DNA of 64,000 nucleotides from Amorphoplanes friuliensis DSM 7358 (GCF_000494755.1 NC_022657.1:4192001-4256000), one strand, 5' to 3'; numbered from the stretch's first letter, positions 24,177 to 32,878 are shown. Notes: generated by a model from the sequence alone, not told the origin. A program made the numbers and translations.

Positions 24177-24931
24177 GCGGGCTCCTCGGCTCCGGTCAGG
24201 GACCGCAGGGCGGTCAGTTCGTCGTCGCTGGGCGGCTCGGTCGTGGTGACGCCGGGGGCGATCCGCAGCGGCCAGCCCGTCGCCGCCACGGCCTGCTCGG
24301 CGGTGACACCCGGGTGCAGCCGCGTCAGCGTCAGCTCGCAGTCCCCGGGGTCGGGCTCGAGCACGCCGAGGTCGGTGATGACCAGGACGGGTCCGCGGCC
24401 ACGCAGCCCGAGGCGTTCGCGGTCGCCGGGGCCCTTGCCGTGGCCGACGGAGGTGACGAAGTCGACGCGGTCCACGAACGTCCGCGTGCTCTGCCGCACC
24501 ACCACGATCACCTCGCCGCAGGACGCGGCGATCTCCGGGGCGCCACCCGCCCCGGGCAGGCGGACGCGGGGGTCGTCGTAGTCCGTACCGATGACGGTGG
24601 TGTTGATGTTGGCGTAGCGGTCGAGCTGGGCCGCGCCGAGGAAGCCGACGCCGATCCGCCCGGGCTGCAGCCAGTAGTTGAACATCTCCGGCACGCTCAC
24701 GACGGCGTCGGCGGTCTCGGCGAGCACACCGTCGCCGATCGAGAGCGGCAGCCGGTCCGGTTTGGCGCCGATCGTGCCGGACTCGTAGACCAGGACGAGG
24801 TCGGGGGCGTGGGTGCGGCGGGCGAGGTTCGCGGCCGTGCTGGGCAGCCCGATCCCGACGAAGCACCGGGTGTCACCGCGCAGGGCCCGGGCCGCGGCCA
24901 CGGTCATCATCTCGTCGGCCGTCCAGCTCAT
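24173..24931 (-). CDS. pcaJ: 3-Oxoadipate CoA-transferase, beta subunit
   Basis: A 252-residue family I CoA-transferase subunit. The catalytic Glu is expected in VLVYESGTIG (~48-57), corresponding to the (S)ENG motif. GIGLPSTAANLARR and the late DLGVLEPDPGDCELTLT segment also fit. With PcaI it moves CoA from succinyl-CoA to beta-ketoadipate. ATG overlaps the end of pcaI by 4 bases. IpdAB-like transferases are related, but placement between pobA and pcaH favours PcaIJ. Confidence 0.9.
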   Translation of the reverse strand: MSWTADEMMTVAAARALRGDTRCFVGIGLPSTAANLARRTHAPDLVLVYESGTIGAKPDRLPLSIGDGVLAETADAVVSVPEMFNYWLQPGRIGVGFLGAAQLDRYANINTTVIGTDYDDPRVRLPGAGGAPEIAASCGEVIVVVRQSTRTFVDRVDFVTSVGHGKGPGDRERLGLRGRGPVLVITDLGVLEPDPGDCELTLTRLHPGVTAEQAVAATGWPLRIAPGVTTTEPPSDDELTALRSLTGAEEPA

Positions 24932-25731
24932 CCGAGCACCTCCGTCAGCCACTGCCCGAACGTGTCCCGGTCCCGGCTGATGGCATCCCAGGCCTGGTAG
25001 TGGTCGTTGTCCCGCTCGCTGAAGCCCATCGCGTACGAGGGGTGCGCACCGCCCGGCACGAGTGCGACCCGGGTGACCGCCCAGCCCGGCAGCACCACCG
25101 CGCCGGGCATCGGCGTCAGCTCGTCGACGATCTCCTCGACCGTGACCAGCGACCGCGCGGAGGCGAGCACGACCTCCTTGTGCACACCGGTGATGCCCCA
25201 GAACTGCACGTTGCCCCGCCGGTCGGCGCGTTGTGCGTGCACGATGCCGACGTCCGGGTTGAGCGCCGGGACGGCCGTGAGCATCTCGCCCGTGAACGGG
25301 CACTGGATCGGTGCCACGGTCGCGGTGTGGGCGGGCAGATCGGTGCCGCTGTAACCGCGCATGACCGCGAACGGCAGCCCGGACGCCCCGGCCACGTACC
25401 GGTTGGCCATGCCCGCGTGGCTGTGCTCCTCGATCTCCAGCGGGACCGGCCAGGCGTGCTGGACGGCGTCGCGGAAGCGGTGCAGCGAGCCCACACCCGG
25501 GTTCCCCGCCCACGAGAAGATCAGCTTGGCGGCGCACCCGGCCCCGATGAGCTGGTCGTAGACGATGTCGGGGGTCATCCGGACCAGGGTCAGCCCGCGC
25601 CGGCGCTGCCGGATGATCTCGTGGCCGGCCGCCACCGGGATGAGGTGCGTGAAGCCTTCGAGCGCGACGGTGTCGCCGTCGTGCACCAGCTCGGCCACCG
25701 CCTCGGCCAGCGACACGATGCGGGCCGTCAC
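24928..25731 (-). CDS. pcaI: 3-Oxoadipate CoA-transferase, alpha subunit
   Basis: A 267-residue subunit of the PcaIJ CoA-transferase. It begins with the family pattern SLAEAVAELVHDGDTVALEGFTHLIPVAAGHE, here spanning residues ~7-39, and includes PALNPDVGIVHAQRADRRGNVQ near the middle, typical of alpha subunits. The GTG start overlaps the pobA stop by 4 bases (GTGA). The next pathway enzyme, the thiolase PcaF, is not encoded in the operon. Confidence 0.9.
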   Translation of the reverse strand: MTARIVSLAEAVAELVHDGDTVALEGFTHLIPVAAGHEIIRQRRRGLTLVRMTPDIVYDQLIGAGCAAKLIFSWAGNPGVGSLHRFRDAVQHAWPVPLEIEEHSHAGMANRYVAGASGLPFAVMRGYSGTDLPAHTATVAPIQCPFTGEMLTAVPALNPDVGIVHAQRADRRGNVQFWGITGVHKEVVLASARSLVTVEEIVDELTPMPGAVVLPGWAVTRVALVPGGAHPSYAMGFSERDNDHYQAWDAISRDRDTFGQWLTEVLG

Positions 25732-26867
25732 CGCGGCAGCCCGACGTAGTTCTCGGCCAGGGTCGTCGCCGCGGCGGTCGAGCCGGTCACGTACGCGAGC
25801 TCGGCGAGCTGCACCCGGTGACCGAAATGGTCGTCACCGGGCCGCCGGTGCAGCATCGTGGTCATCCAGTTCGAGAACCGCTGCACCTGCCACACCCTCT
25901 TCAGACAGATCTCCGAGTACGCGTCCAGCAACGTCTCCGAGGAGTCGCGGTAGTACGCGGTGAGCGCCTCGGCCAGCACCCGTACGTCGGACACGGCCAG
26001 GTTGAGCCCTTTTGCGCCGGTCGGCGGGACGATGTGCGCCGCGTCCCCGGCCAGGAAGAGCCGGTCGTGGCGCATCGGCTCGACCGCGACACTGCGCATG
26101 GGTGTGACACCGCGTTCCAGCACTTCACCCTCCTGGAGCGGCAGGCCCAGCCGCGTCCGCAGCTCGTCCCAGATCCGGCTGTCGGGCCAGTCCGCCAGGT
26201 CGGTCCCCGGCTCGACCTGCAGGTAGAGCCGGACGATGCCCGGCGTGCGCATGCTGTGCAGCGCGAACCCCCGCTCGTGGTACGCGTACACCAGCTCGTC
26301 GGCCGCCGCGGGTGCCCGGGCCAGGATCCCCAGCCATGCGTACGGGTGCACCCGTTCCGCCACGGTCAGCGCCTCCGGCGGGATCGCGGTGCGGGCGACC
26401 CCGTGCGAGCCGTCGCACCCGGCGACGAAGTCGCACTCGAGCCGCTGCTCCACGCCGTTGTGCTTGTAGGTGATCGTGGTGCCGTCGACACCGGTGACCT
26501 CGGCCTCGAAGTGCAGGGGTCCGGCGCCGGTGCGGGCGGCGATCAGGTCCTTGACGACCTCCTGCTGCCCGTACACGGTGATGGTCCGGCCGGTCAGGCC
26601 TTCGAGGTCGATGCGGTGGCCGGTGCCGTCGAAGCGCAGCTCGATCCCGCGGTGGACCATCCCCTCGCGGCGCATGCGGGCGCCGACACCGAGCTCGTCG
26701 AGGAGGTCGGCCGTGCCGTGCTCAAGGACCCCCGCACGGACACGACTCTCCACATAGGATCGGGAGCGGCGTTCCAGCACCACCGCGTCGATCCCGGCGC
26801 GGTCGAGAAGCAAGGCCAGGACCAGGCCCGCCGGGCCCGCTCCCACGATGCCGACCTGTGTGCGCAT
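25728..26867 (-). CDS. pobA: 4-Hydroxybenzoate 3-monooxygenase
   Basis: A 379-residue FAD monooxygenase that hydroxylates 4-hydroxybenzoate to protocatechuate. The FAD-binding motif GIVGAGPAGLVLALLL starts at residue ~6. RVRAGVLEHGT is a PobA-specific stretch, CDGSHGVAR is the DG motif, and LAGDAAHIVPPTGAKGLNLA binds FAD. ATG has GGGGAGG upstream. First gene of the nine-gene aromatic operon, divergent from the ABC transporter and flanked upstream by candidate IclR operators. Confidence 0.95.
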   Translation of the reverse strand: MRTQVGIVGAGPAGLVLALLLDRAGIDAVVLERRSRSYVESRVRAGVLEHGTADLLDELGVGARMRREGMVHRGIELRFDGTGHRIDLEGLTGRTITVYGQQEVVKDLIAARTGAGPLHFEAEVTGVDGTTITYKHNGVEQRLECDFVAGCDGSHGVARTAIPPEALTVAERVHPYAWLGILARAPAAADELVYAYHERGFALHSMRTPGIVRLYLQVEPGTDLADWPDSRIWDELRTRLGLPLQEGEVLERGVTPMRSVAVEPMRHDRLFLAGDAAHIVPPTGAKGLNLAVSDVRVLAEALTAYYRDSSETLLDAYSEICLKRVWQVQRFSNWMTTMLHRRPGDDHFGHRVQLAELAYVTGSTAAATTLAENYVGLPR

Positions 26868-26888
26868 CTCCGGCCTCCCCGCGTGACG

Positions 26889-26964
26889 GATCGATATCGA
26901 TCGTTGACGTGAGCCAGGCCACACGCCTACGTTCTCCTGGAGAACTTACGTGCGGAGAGCGCAC
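26889..26964. promoter_or_regulatory. Palindrome cluster between pobA and the ABC transporter (candidate PcaR operators)
   Basis: Three dyads lie in the 122-base divergent gap: GATCGATATCGATC (26889-26902, perfect), GTTCTCCTGGAGAAC (26931-26945, 7-base arms around a central T) and GTGCG-GAGAG-CGCAC (26950-26964). The last two are both 15 bases and 19 bases apart, the size of IclR-type operators such as the PcaR/PcaU sites of other bacteria (GTTCG-N5-CG.AC type). They would allow shared control of both operons. Confidence 0.6.
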
Positions 26965-26989
26965 AACGACAACCCTGGGAGGTTCTGTC

Positions 26990-27955
26990 ATGCGCCGGTT
27001 GGTGGCGGGGATGGCCGTGCTCGCTCTTGCCGCCGCAGGCGCCGGCTGCGGCTCCTCGGGCGGGGGTGACGCGCCGACCACGGCCGACGGGGTCGCCCAG
27101 GTCAAGGTCGGTGTCATCCCGATCGTGGACGTCGCGCCGATCTACCTCGGGCAGCAGAAGGGCTTCTTCAAGTCCCGCAACATCGAGCTGACGATGGAAA
27201 GCGGCCAGGGCGGCGCGGCGATCGTGCCCGGCGTGGTCAGCGGCCAGTTCCAGTTCGGCTTCAGCAACGTCACGTCGCTGCTCATCGCGCAGACCAAGAA
27301 CGTCCCGATCAAGGTGGTCGCCAACGGTGTCGCCTCGACCGGCGAGGCGGGCAAGGACTTCGGCGGCGTCGTGGTGCGCAAGGACAGCCCCATCACCAAG
27401 GCCGCGGACCTGGCCGGCAAGAAGATCGCCGTCAACACGCTGAAGAACATCGGCGACACCACCGTGCGCGAGTCGGTCCGCAAGGCCGGCGGCGACCCGT
27501 CCGCGATCAGCTTCGTCGAGATGCCGTTCCCCAACATGCCCGCTGCGGTCGAGGGTGGCCAGGTCGAGGCCGCCTGGGTCGTCGAGCCGTCGCTGTCGGC
27601 CGTGACCGCCGCCGGTGGCCGCGTCGTGGCCTGGAACTACGTCGACGCGGCCCCCGACCTGACCGTCGCGGCGTACTTCGCGTCGAGCAAGCTCATCGGC
27701 GAGAATCCCGACCTGGTCAAGCGGTTCACCGAGGCCATGAACGAGTCCCTCGCGTATGCCGACGCCCACCCCGACGAGGTGCGGGCGGTGCTCGGGTCGT
27801 ACACGAAGATCGACGCCAAGGTCCGGGAGGGTTTGACCCTGCCGAAGTGGCCCACCGCGATCAACAAGCCGTCGGTGGAGACCCTGGCGAAGCTCGGCGC
27901 GACGGACGGCATCTTCGGTGGTGCGACCCCCGACCTGGCCAAGATCCTGCCGTGA
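26990..27955 (+). CDS. ABC transporter substrate-binding lipoprotein (SsuA/NMT1-like)
   Basis: A 321-residue lipoprotein: signal MRRLVAGMAVLALAAAG, lipobox GAGC, Gly/Ser linker, then an SsuA/TauA-type binding domain (GVIPIVDVAPIYLGQQKGFFKSRNI; QFQFGFSNVTSLLIA; AAWVVEPSLSAV). GGGAGG precedes the ATG. Members of this type bind sulfonates, nitrate, thiamine precursors or aromatic acids. The place beside pobA suggests an aromatic acid or ester such as a benzoate or phthalate derivative; this is inferred. First gene of a four-gene operon. Confidence 0.87.
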   Translation: MRRLVAGMAVLALAAAGAGCGSSGGGDAPTTADGVAQVKVGVIPIVDVAPIYLGQQKGFFKSRNIELTMESGQGGAAIVPGVVSGQFQFGFSNVTSLLIAQTKNVPIKVVANGVASTGEAGKDFGGVVVRKDSPITKAADLAGKKIAVNTLKNIGDTTVRESVRKAGGDPSAISFVEMPFPNMPAAVEGGQVEAAWVVEPSLSAVTAAGGRVVAWNYVDAAPDLTVAAYFASSKLIGENPDLVKRFTEAMNESLAYADAHPDEVRAVLGSYTKIDAKVREGLTLPKWPTAINKPSVETLAKLGATDGIFGGATPDLAKILP

Positions 27956-28743
27956 CCGCAGCCGAGCGGGGAGCGCCGCGGACGGCCCTGCTCGGCCTCT
28001 CCGGCCTGGCCGGGCTGCTCCTGCTGGTCGAGGTGCTGCCCCGCGCGGGGATCGTGTCCGACAGCTACCTGCCGCCGGCCAGCCGCATCCTGGCCGCGCT
28101 CGGCCGGGAGGCGGCCACCGGCCCGTTCTGGGTGGCGGTCGGCGACACCCTCCTGGCCTGGGCGATCGGCCTGGCCATCGCCGTCGTCGCCGGTGTCACC
28201 GTGGGCATCGTGATCGGCGCAGTGCCCGTGCTGCGCGCGCTGACCGCCTCGACGGTGGAGTTCCTGCGGCCGATCCCGTCGGTCGCGCTCATCCCGCTGG
28301 CCGTCCTGCTCTACGGCTCCGACCTCGGCTCGACCCTCCTGCTGGTCGTCTACGCGGCCTTCTGGCAGGTCCTCGTGCAGGTCCTGTACGGCGTCGCCGA
28401 CGTCGACCCGGTCGCGGCCGACACGGCGCGCAGCTTCCGCTTCAGCTCGTGGGGGCGCATCCGCTACGTGCTGTGGCCGACCGCGCTGCCGTACGTCTTC
28501 ACCGGCGTCCGCCTCGCCGCGTCGGTCGCCCTGGTCCTCGCGGTCACGACCGAGCTGGTCATCGGCGCACCCGGCCTCGGCGCGGTCATCGCGGTCGCCC
28601 AGACCTCCGGCGCGATCCCCACCATGTACGCCCTGATCGTCGTCACCGGCCTCCTCGGCGTCACCATCAACGTCGCCGCCCGCGCCACCGAGCGTCACTT
28701 CCTCTCCTGGCACCAGTCCGTACGCGGGGAGGCGTCGGCATGA
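27952..28743 (+). CDS. ABC transporter permease (SsuC/TauC type), first
   Basis: A 263-residue permease with about six spans. The EAA-type loop is ADVDPVAADTARSFRFSSWGRIRYVLWPTALPYVFTGVR, conserved Gly region given here by position (~147-185). GTG overlaps the stop of the binding protein gene (GTGA). It pairs with the next permease as a heterodimer serving the NMT1-like binding protein. Confidence 0.88.
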   Translation: MTAAERGAPRTALLGLSGLAGLLLLVEVLPRAGIVSDSYLPPASRILAALGREAATGPFWVAVGDTLLAWAIGLAIAVVAGVTVGIVIGAVPVLRALTASTVEFLRPIPSVALIPLAVLLYGSDLGSTLLLVVYAAFWQVLVQVLYGVADVDPVAADTARSFRFSSWGRIRYVLWPTALPYVFTGVRLAASVALVLAVTTELVIGAPGLGAVIAVAQTSGAIPTMYALIVVTGLLGVTINVAARATERHFLSWHQSVRGEASA

Positions 28744-29594
28744 CCGACCGCACCGAACCTCGCCCGGCGGGCGCTGATCGCCGCCGTGCCGGTGAGGGCC
28801 AGGAGGGCATGCCCGGACTGCACAGCATGATCAAGCGCTTTCTGCTGGTCATCGGCTTGCCGGTGGTTCTGTTCGCCACCTGGTATCTGGCCAGTGCGAA
28901 CAGCGAGAACTTCTACGCGCCGCCGCTGCGGCAGATTCTCGTGGCGTTCGCCGACACCTGGACACTCGACCGGCTGCGCGCCGACGTGCTGCCCAGCCTG
29001 GCCCGTCTGGGCGCCGGCTACCTCCTCGCGGCCGTCCTCGGCATCGCCCTCGGTGTGGCGATCGGCGCCAACCCACGGCTGCGCGCCGCCTCGGAGCCCG
29101 TGCTGGAGTTCTTCCGCGCGGTTCCGCCGCCGGTGCTCGTCCCCGTGATCATGCTGTTCGCGGGCATCGGCAACGGCATGAAGATCATCGTGATCGTCTC
29201 CGGCTGCGTCTGGCCGGTCCTGCTCAACACCGTCGAGGGCGTCCGTGCCACCGACAGCGTCCTGTCCGACACCAGCCGCGCCTACGGCATCACCGGCGTG
29301 GCCCGGCTGCGTCACCTGCTGCTGCCCGCGGCGTCTCCGCAGATCGTCGCGGGGCTGCGCCAGGCGCTGTCCATCGCGATCATCCTCATGGTGATCAGCG
29401 AGATGTTCGCCGCGAGCAACGGCCTGGGCTTCACCATCGTGCAGTTCCAGCGCAGCTTCGCCATCCCGGAGATGTGGAGCGGCATCATCCTGCTCGGGCT
29501 GCTGGGCTTCGCCCTGTCCGAACTGTTCCGGCTGGCCGAGCGTCACGCCCTGTCCTGGTACCACGGCCTGCGCGACGCCCAGCGGCGCTCGTGA
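28740..29594 (+). CDS. ABC transporter permease (SsuC/TauC type), second
   Basis: A 284-residue permease with a ~28-residue charged N-terminal extension before the first span. The coupling loop is RATDSVLSDTSRAYGITGVARLRHLLLPAASPQIVAGLR (~165-205). ATG overlaps the first permease by 4 bases. The two permeases differ clearly in sequence, so the transporter is a heterodimer. The protein ends HALSWYHGLRDAQRRS. Confidence 0.88.
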   Translation: MTDRTEPRPAGADRRRAGEGQEGMPGLHSMIKRFLLVIGLPVVLFATWYLASANSENFYAPPLRQILVAFADTWTLDRLRADVLPSLARLGAGYLLAAVLGIALGVAIGANPRLRAASEPVLEFFRAVPPPVLVPVIMLFAGIGNGMKIIVIVSGCVWPVLLNTVEGVRATDSVLSDTSRAYGITGVARLRHLLLPAASPQIVAGLRQALSIAIILMVISEMFAASNGLGFTIVQFQRSFAIPEMWSGIILLGLLGFALSELFRLAERHALSWYHGLRDAQRRS

Positions 29595-29608
29595 GCGAAG
29601 GGAACACC

Positions 29609-30406
29609 ATGCTCGAGGTCAAGGGCCTGCGGAAGGTCTACCGCTCCGGCACCCGCGAGGTGGAGGCGCTGCGTGAACTGACGTTCACGGTCGCGGCGGG
29701 GGAGCTGGTCTGCCTCGTCGGGCCGTCCGGCTGCGGCAAGACCACGCTGCTGCGCTGCATCGCCGGGCTCCTCGAACCCACCTCCGGGCAGGTCGAGGTC
29801 GGCGACAAGGCCGGCCTCGCGATCGTCTTCCAGGAGTACGGACGCAGTCTCTTCCCGTGGCTGACCGTCCGCGACAACGTCGACCTGCCCCTGCGGCAGA
29901 AGAAGGTGCCCAGGGCCCGGCGTCGTCAGCTCGTCGACGAGGCGCTCACGGCGGTCGGTCTGGCCGGCACCGAGTCCGCGTACCCGTGGCAGTTGTCCGG
30001 TGGCATGCAGCAGCGGGTCGCGATCGCCCGGGCCGTGGCGTACGAGCCCTCGGTCCTGCTGATGGACGAGCCGTTCGCGGCGGTCGACGCGCAGACCCGC
30101 GCCGACCTCGAGGATCTGGTCCGGTCGCTGTGGCAGCGGCTCGGTGTGACCATCATGTTCGTCACGCACGACATCGACGAGGCGGTCTACCTCGGACAGC
30201 GTGTCCTGATGCTCTCGGCGTCCCCGACTGTCATCCAGGACGAGCTGACCGTCGACCTGCCCGCCGAGCGCGACCAGCTGCACACCCGGGCCGACCCGCG
30301 CTTCACCGCACTGCGGACCCGCGTCTACGAGCAGATCCAGCTGGCCAAGGTCAGAACGGGAACTGCTTCGGGCGCTGCTGGAGAGTTATCCAGCGCAGAT
30401 CGGTGA
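29609..30406 (+). CDS. ABC transporter ATP-binding protein (SsuB/TauB type)
   Basis: A 265-residue ATPase. Walker A GPSGCGKTT is at ~38-46, the Q-loop FQEYGRSLFPW, the signature LSGGMQQRVAIARA, Walker B LLMDEPF and the switch His in FVTHDIDEA. ATG with GAAGGGA is preferred to the GTG 18 bases upstream. The last ~19 residues (VRTGTASGAAGELSSADR and nearby) fall on the antisense of the convergent aldehyde dehydrogenase gene, a 56-base overlap, and look like a tail gained by loss of an earlier stop. Confidence 0.9.
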   Translation: MLEVKGLRKVYRSGTREVEALRELTFTVAAGELVCLVGPSGCGKTTLLRCIAGLLEPTSGQVEVGDKAGLAIVFQEYGRSLFPWLTVRDNVDLPLRQKKVPRARRRQLVDEALTAVGLAGTESAYPWQLSGGMQQRVAIARAVAYEPSVLLMDEPFAAVDAQTRADLEDLVRSLWQRLGVTIMFVTHDIDEAVYLGQRVLMLSASPTVIQDELTVDLPAERDQLHTRADPRFTALRTRVYEQIQLAKVRTGTASGAAGELSSADR

Positions 30407-31811
30407 ACGCCTCGACACCCGCCCGGCCCCCGAAGCGGCCGTAACCGGAGTCGCCCACCCCGCCGAAGGGCGCGGTCGGATCGTCGTCGACGGACTGGTC
30501 GTTGACGTGCGCGATCCCCGTCCGCAGCCGCCGGGCGACGGCAAATCCGCGGGTCACGTCACGGGTCAGGACCCCGGTCGTCAGGCCGTACGGGCTGTCG
30601 TTGGCGACCGTGATCGCCTGTTCCTCGTCGTCGACGCTGAGCACGGTCACCACGGGACCGAAGATCTCCTCGGTGTGGATGCGCATGTCCGCGGTGACAC
30701 CGGTGAGCACGGTTGCCGGATAGTGCGCGCCGTCGGGCCGGCCACCGCCGCTGAGCACACTGGCGCCGGCGGCCTCGGCTGCGTCGACCAGTCCCGCGAC
30801 CCGGTCGGCAGCACCGGCGTTGATCAGTGGCCCGATGACGGTGTGCGGGTCGGCGGGGTCACCGGCGGGGAGCCCCCGCGCCTTCTCGGCCAGCCGCGCG
30901 CCGAACTCCTCGACGAGCGACCGGTGGACCAGCACGCGGTCCGCGGACATGCAGATCTGCCCGGAGTTGAGGTAGGCCCCGAAGGCGACGGCGTTCACGG
31001 CGTACTCGAGGTCGGCGTCGTCGAGGACCAGCACGGAATTCTTGCCACCGAGCTCGAGCACGGCGGGGGTGAGGTGGCGCGCGGCCAGTTCGCCGATGCG
31101 CCGCCCGACCCCGGTCGAGCCGGTGAAGTTGACCCGCCGCACCCGGCGGTCACCGATCAGCGCCTCGGCGACCGCGGCCGCGTCGGTGCGGTCGTTGGTC
31201 AGGACGTTCAGGACTCCCGGCGGCAGCCCGGCGTCGCGCAGCACGTCGGCCAGGAACAACGCACAGGCGAGCGGTGCGTCCTCGCTGGCCTTCACGACAA
31301 CGGTGTTCCCGGTGGCGAGCGGGGCGGCAACCGCCCGCGCACCGAGAATCAGCGGCGCGTTCCAGGGCGCGAACGCGGCGACGACCCCGGCCGGCTGCCG
31401 GATCGCCAGCGACAACGCGCTCGGGTCGGCACCGGCCAGCACCTCACCGACCGGCAGCGTGGCCAGGGCGCCGGCCTCCCGGAACATGTTCGCGGCCAGC
31501 CCGACGTTGAAGAGCGACCAGCCGAGCGTCCCACCGGTCTCGTTCGCCATCAGCGCCGCGGCGTCGGCACCGCGTTCCTCCAGGAGGTCGCCGGCCCGCA
31601 TCAGGATCCTGCGCCGCTCGGTCGGCCCGGTGCCCGCCCACCCCGCGAAGGCCCGATCGGCCGCGTCGACGGCCCGCGTCACGTCGACCGGTGAGGCCGC
31701 GGCCACGGTGGCCACGACACCACCGGTGTGCGGGCTCAGATCCTCGGTGGTCCGCCCGTCCGCGGCCGGCACCTCGTCGCCGCCGATGAGCAGGTTCCGG
31801 ATCTCGGTCAC
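30351..31811 (-). CDS. Aldehyde dehydrogenase, vanillin/aromatic type
   Basis: A 486-residue NAD(P)-dependent aldehyde dehydrogenase. Key parts: FAPWNAPLILGARA, the nucleotide loop FTGSTGVGR, catalytic Glu in LELGGKNS (~253) and catalytic Cys in NSGQICMS (~286). The ending DLRWITLQQRPKQFPF is typical of vanillin/salicylaldehyde/benzaldehyde dehydrogenases. GTG has GGAGGTG 5 bases upstream. It would feed 4-hydroxybenzoate or vanillate to the neighbouring pob/pca operon. A 15-base palindrome lies 17 bases before the start. Substrate is inferred from context. Confidence 0.87.
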   Translation of the reverse strand: MTEIRNLLIGGDEVPAADGRTTEDLSPHTGGVVATVAAASPVDVTRAVDAADRAFAGWAGTGPTERRRILMRAGDLLEERGADAAALMANETGGTLGWSLFNVGLAANMFREAGALATLPVGEVLAGADPSALSLAIRQPAGVVAAFAPWNAPLILGARAVAAPLATGNTVVVKASEDAPLACALFLADVLRDAGLPPGVLNVLTNDRTDAAAVAEALIGDRRVRRVNFTGSTGVGRRIGELAARHLTPAVLELGGKNSVLVLDDADLEYAVNAVAFGAYLNSGQICMSADRVLVHRSLVEEFGARLAEKARGLPAGDPADPHTVIGPLINAGAADRVAGLVDAAEAAGASVLSGGGRPDGAHYPATVLTGVTADMRIHTEEIFGPVVTVLSVDDEEQAITVANDSPYGLTTGVLTRDVTRGFAVARRLRTGIAHVNDQSVDDDPTAPFGGVGDSGYGRFGGRAGVEAFTDLRWITLQQRPKQFPF

Positions 31812-31827
31812 GGCGCCACCTCCAGAA

Positions 31828-31844
31828 TGTTCGGGATGCGAACA
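31828..31844. promoter_or_regulatory. Candidate IclR-type operator before the aldehyde dehydrogenase
   Basis: TGTTCG-GGATG-CGAACA is a perfect inverted repeat. Its 15-base core GTTCG-N5-CGAAC has the same GTTC-N7-GAAC layout as the palindrome at 26931-26945. It lies 17-33 bases upstream of the GTG start, suited to repression. Confidence 0.6.
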
Positions 31845-31909
31845 CATGTACGCCCCGAAACAGAACTGAAACTAGCGCCGTCCCGTGATGGTGGTCAACA
31901 GCCGGAGAT

Positions 31910-32815
31910 CTAGTGCTTGTCGAGCCACCGCAGAATCGCCTCGGTGGTCTCTTCCGGCTTCTCCTGCTGGATCCAATGGCCGCAGTCCAGGCTGACCACC
32001 TCCACACCGGGCACGAAGTCCGTCAGATTTTCCGACTTCCGGATCGCATCACGGTCGCCGTAGATCATCAGGGTGGGCTGCCGGATGATCGGGTCCACGT
32101 CCGCCAGCAGGTGCCAGTTGCGGTCGAGGTTCCGGTACCAGTTGATGCTGCCCGTGAACCCCGATTTCTCGAAGGCGGAGACGAAGACCGCGAGTTCGCT
32201 GTCGCTCAGCAGAGGATCGCCCGCCGGCGTTTCTGCTTCGGCCAGGTCGACCATGGACGTTCCAATTTCCGCCTTGCGGTACAGATTCCGAAGAAACTGG
32301 AACGTGTTCTTGTCCAGGACGGCGTCGGCAACACCCGGCCGGCGATTGAAGTGGACGAAGTAGAAGTCGCCGCCCAGGAACTGCTCCATGACCTCGATCC
32401 AGGGCCTCTCCCCACGCTCCTGGTAGGGCAGGCTCAAGTTGATCACCTTGTTCACCCGGTGCGGATGCAACAGGGCCAGGCCCCACACGACCATGGCACC
32501 CCAGTCGTGACCGACAAAGGTCGCATCGTCGTATCCGTAGTGGTCGAGCAGGGCGACAAGATCGCCGGACAGCTTCTCGATGTCGTACTCGGTCACCTCC
32601 TCCGGCCGGGACGAGTTGCCGTAACCCCGCTGGTTCGGGACGATCACGTGATAGCCCGCTGCGACCAGGGCGGGCAGCTGATGACGCCAGGAAAAGGCGT
32701 GCTCCGGCCATCCGTGACACAGCACGATCGGCTTCCCGGCGTTCTGCCGGCCCGCTTCGAAGACTTCGAGTTCCACACCGTTGACAGAGACGAGGGTGGG
32801 CTGGGGAAAGTTCAT
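31910..32815 (-). CDS. Alpha/beta hydrolase, epoxide-hydrolase-like
   Basis: A 301-residue soluble epoxide hydrolase type protein. HGWPEHAFSWRHQ carries the oxyanion HGxP motif, the nucleophile is Asp in FVGHDWGAMV (~103) and the base His lies in CGHWIQQE near the end. The cap region has the Tyr-containing NWYRNLDRNW segment expected to bind the epoxide. Haloalkane dehalogenase is possible but the cap favours epoxide hydrolase. ATG 32815 is chosen; the ribosome site is weak. Its base composition looks lower in GC than the flanking operons, suggesting separate acquisition (by eye). Confidence 0.83.
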   Translation of the reverse strand: MNFPQPTLVSVNGVELEVFEAGRQNAGKPIVLCHGWPEHAFSWRHQLPALVAAGYHVIVPNQRGYGNSSRPEEVTEYDIEKLSGDLVALLDHYGYDDATFVGHDWGAMVVWGLALLHPHRVNKVINLSLPYQERGERPWIEVMEQFLGGDFYFVHFNRRPGVADAVLDKNTFQFLRNLYRKAEIGTSMVDLAEAETPAGDPLLSDSELAVFVSAFEKSGFTGSINWYRNLDRNWHLLADVDPIIRQPTLMIYGDRDAIRKSENLTDFVPGVEVVSLDCGHWIQQEKPEETTEAILRWLDKH

Positions 32816-32878
32816 GCCATCAGCTTGGCGACCTAAACAGGTCACCCTCTGACCGGTTTCACTGACAATGTTGCGGCC

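Noticed and set aside
28065-28292. Small minus-strand frame within the permease gene
   Set aside because: Shadow of the permease coding strand, no ribosome site or known motif.
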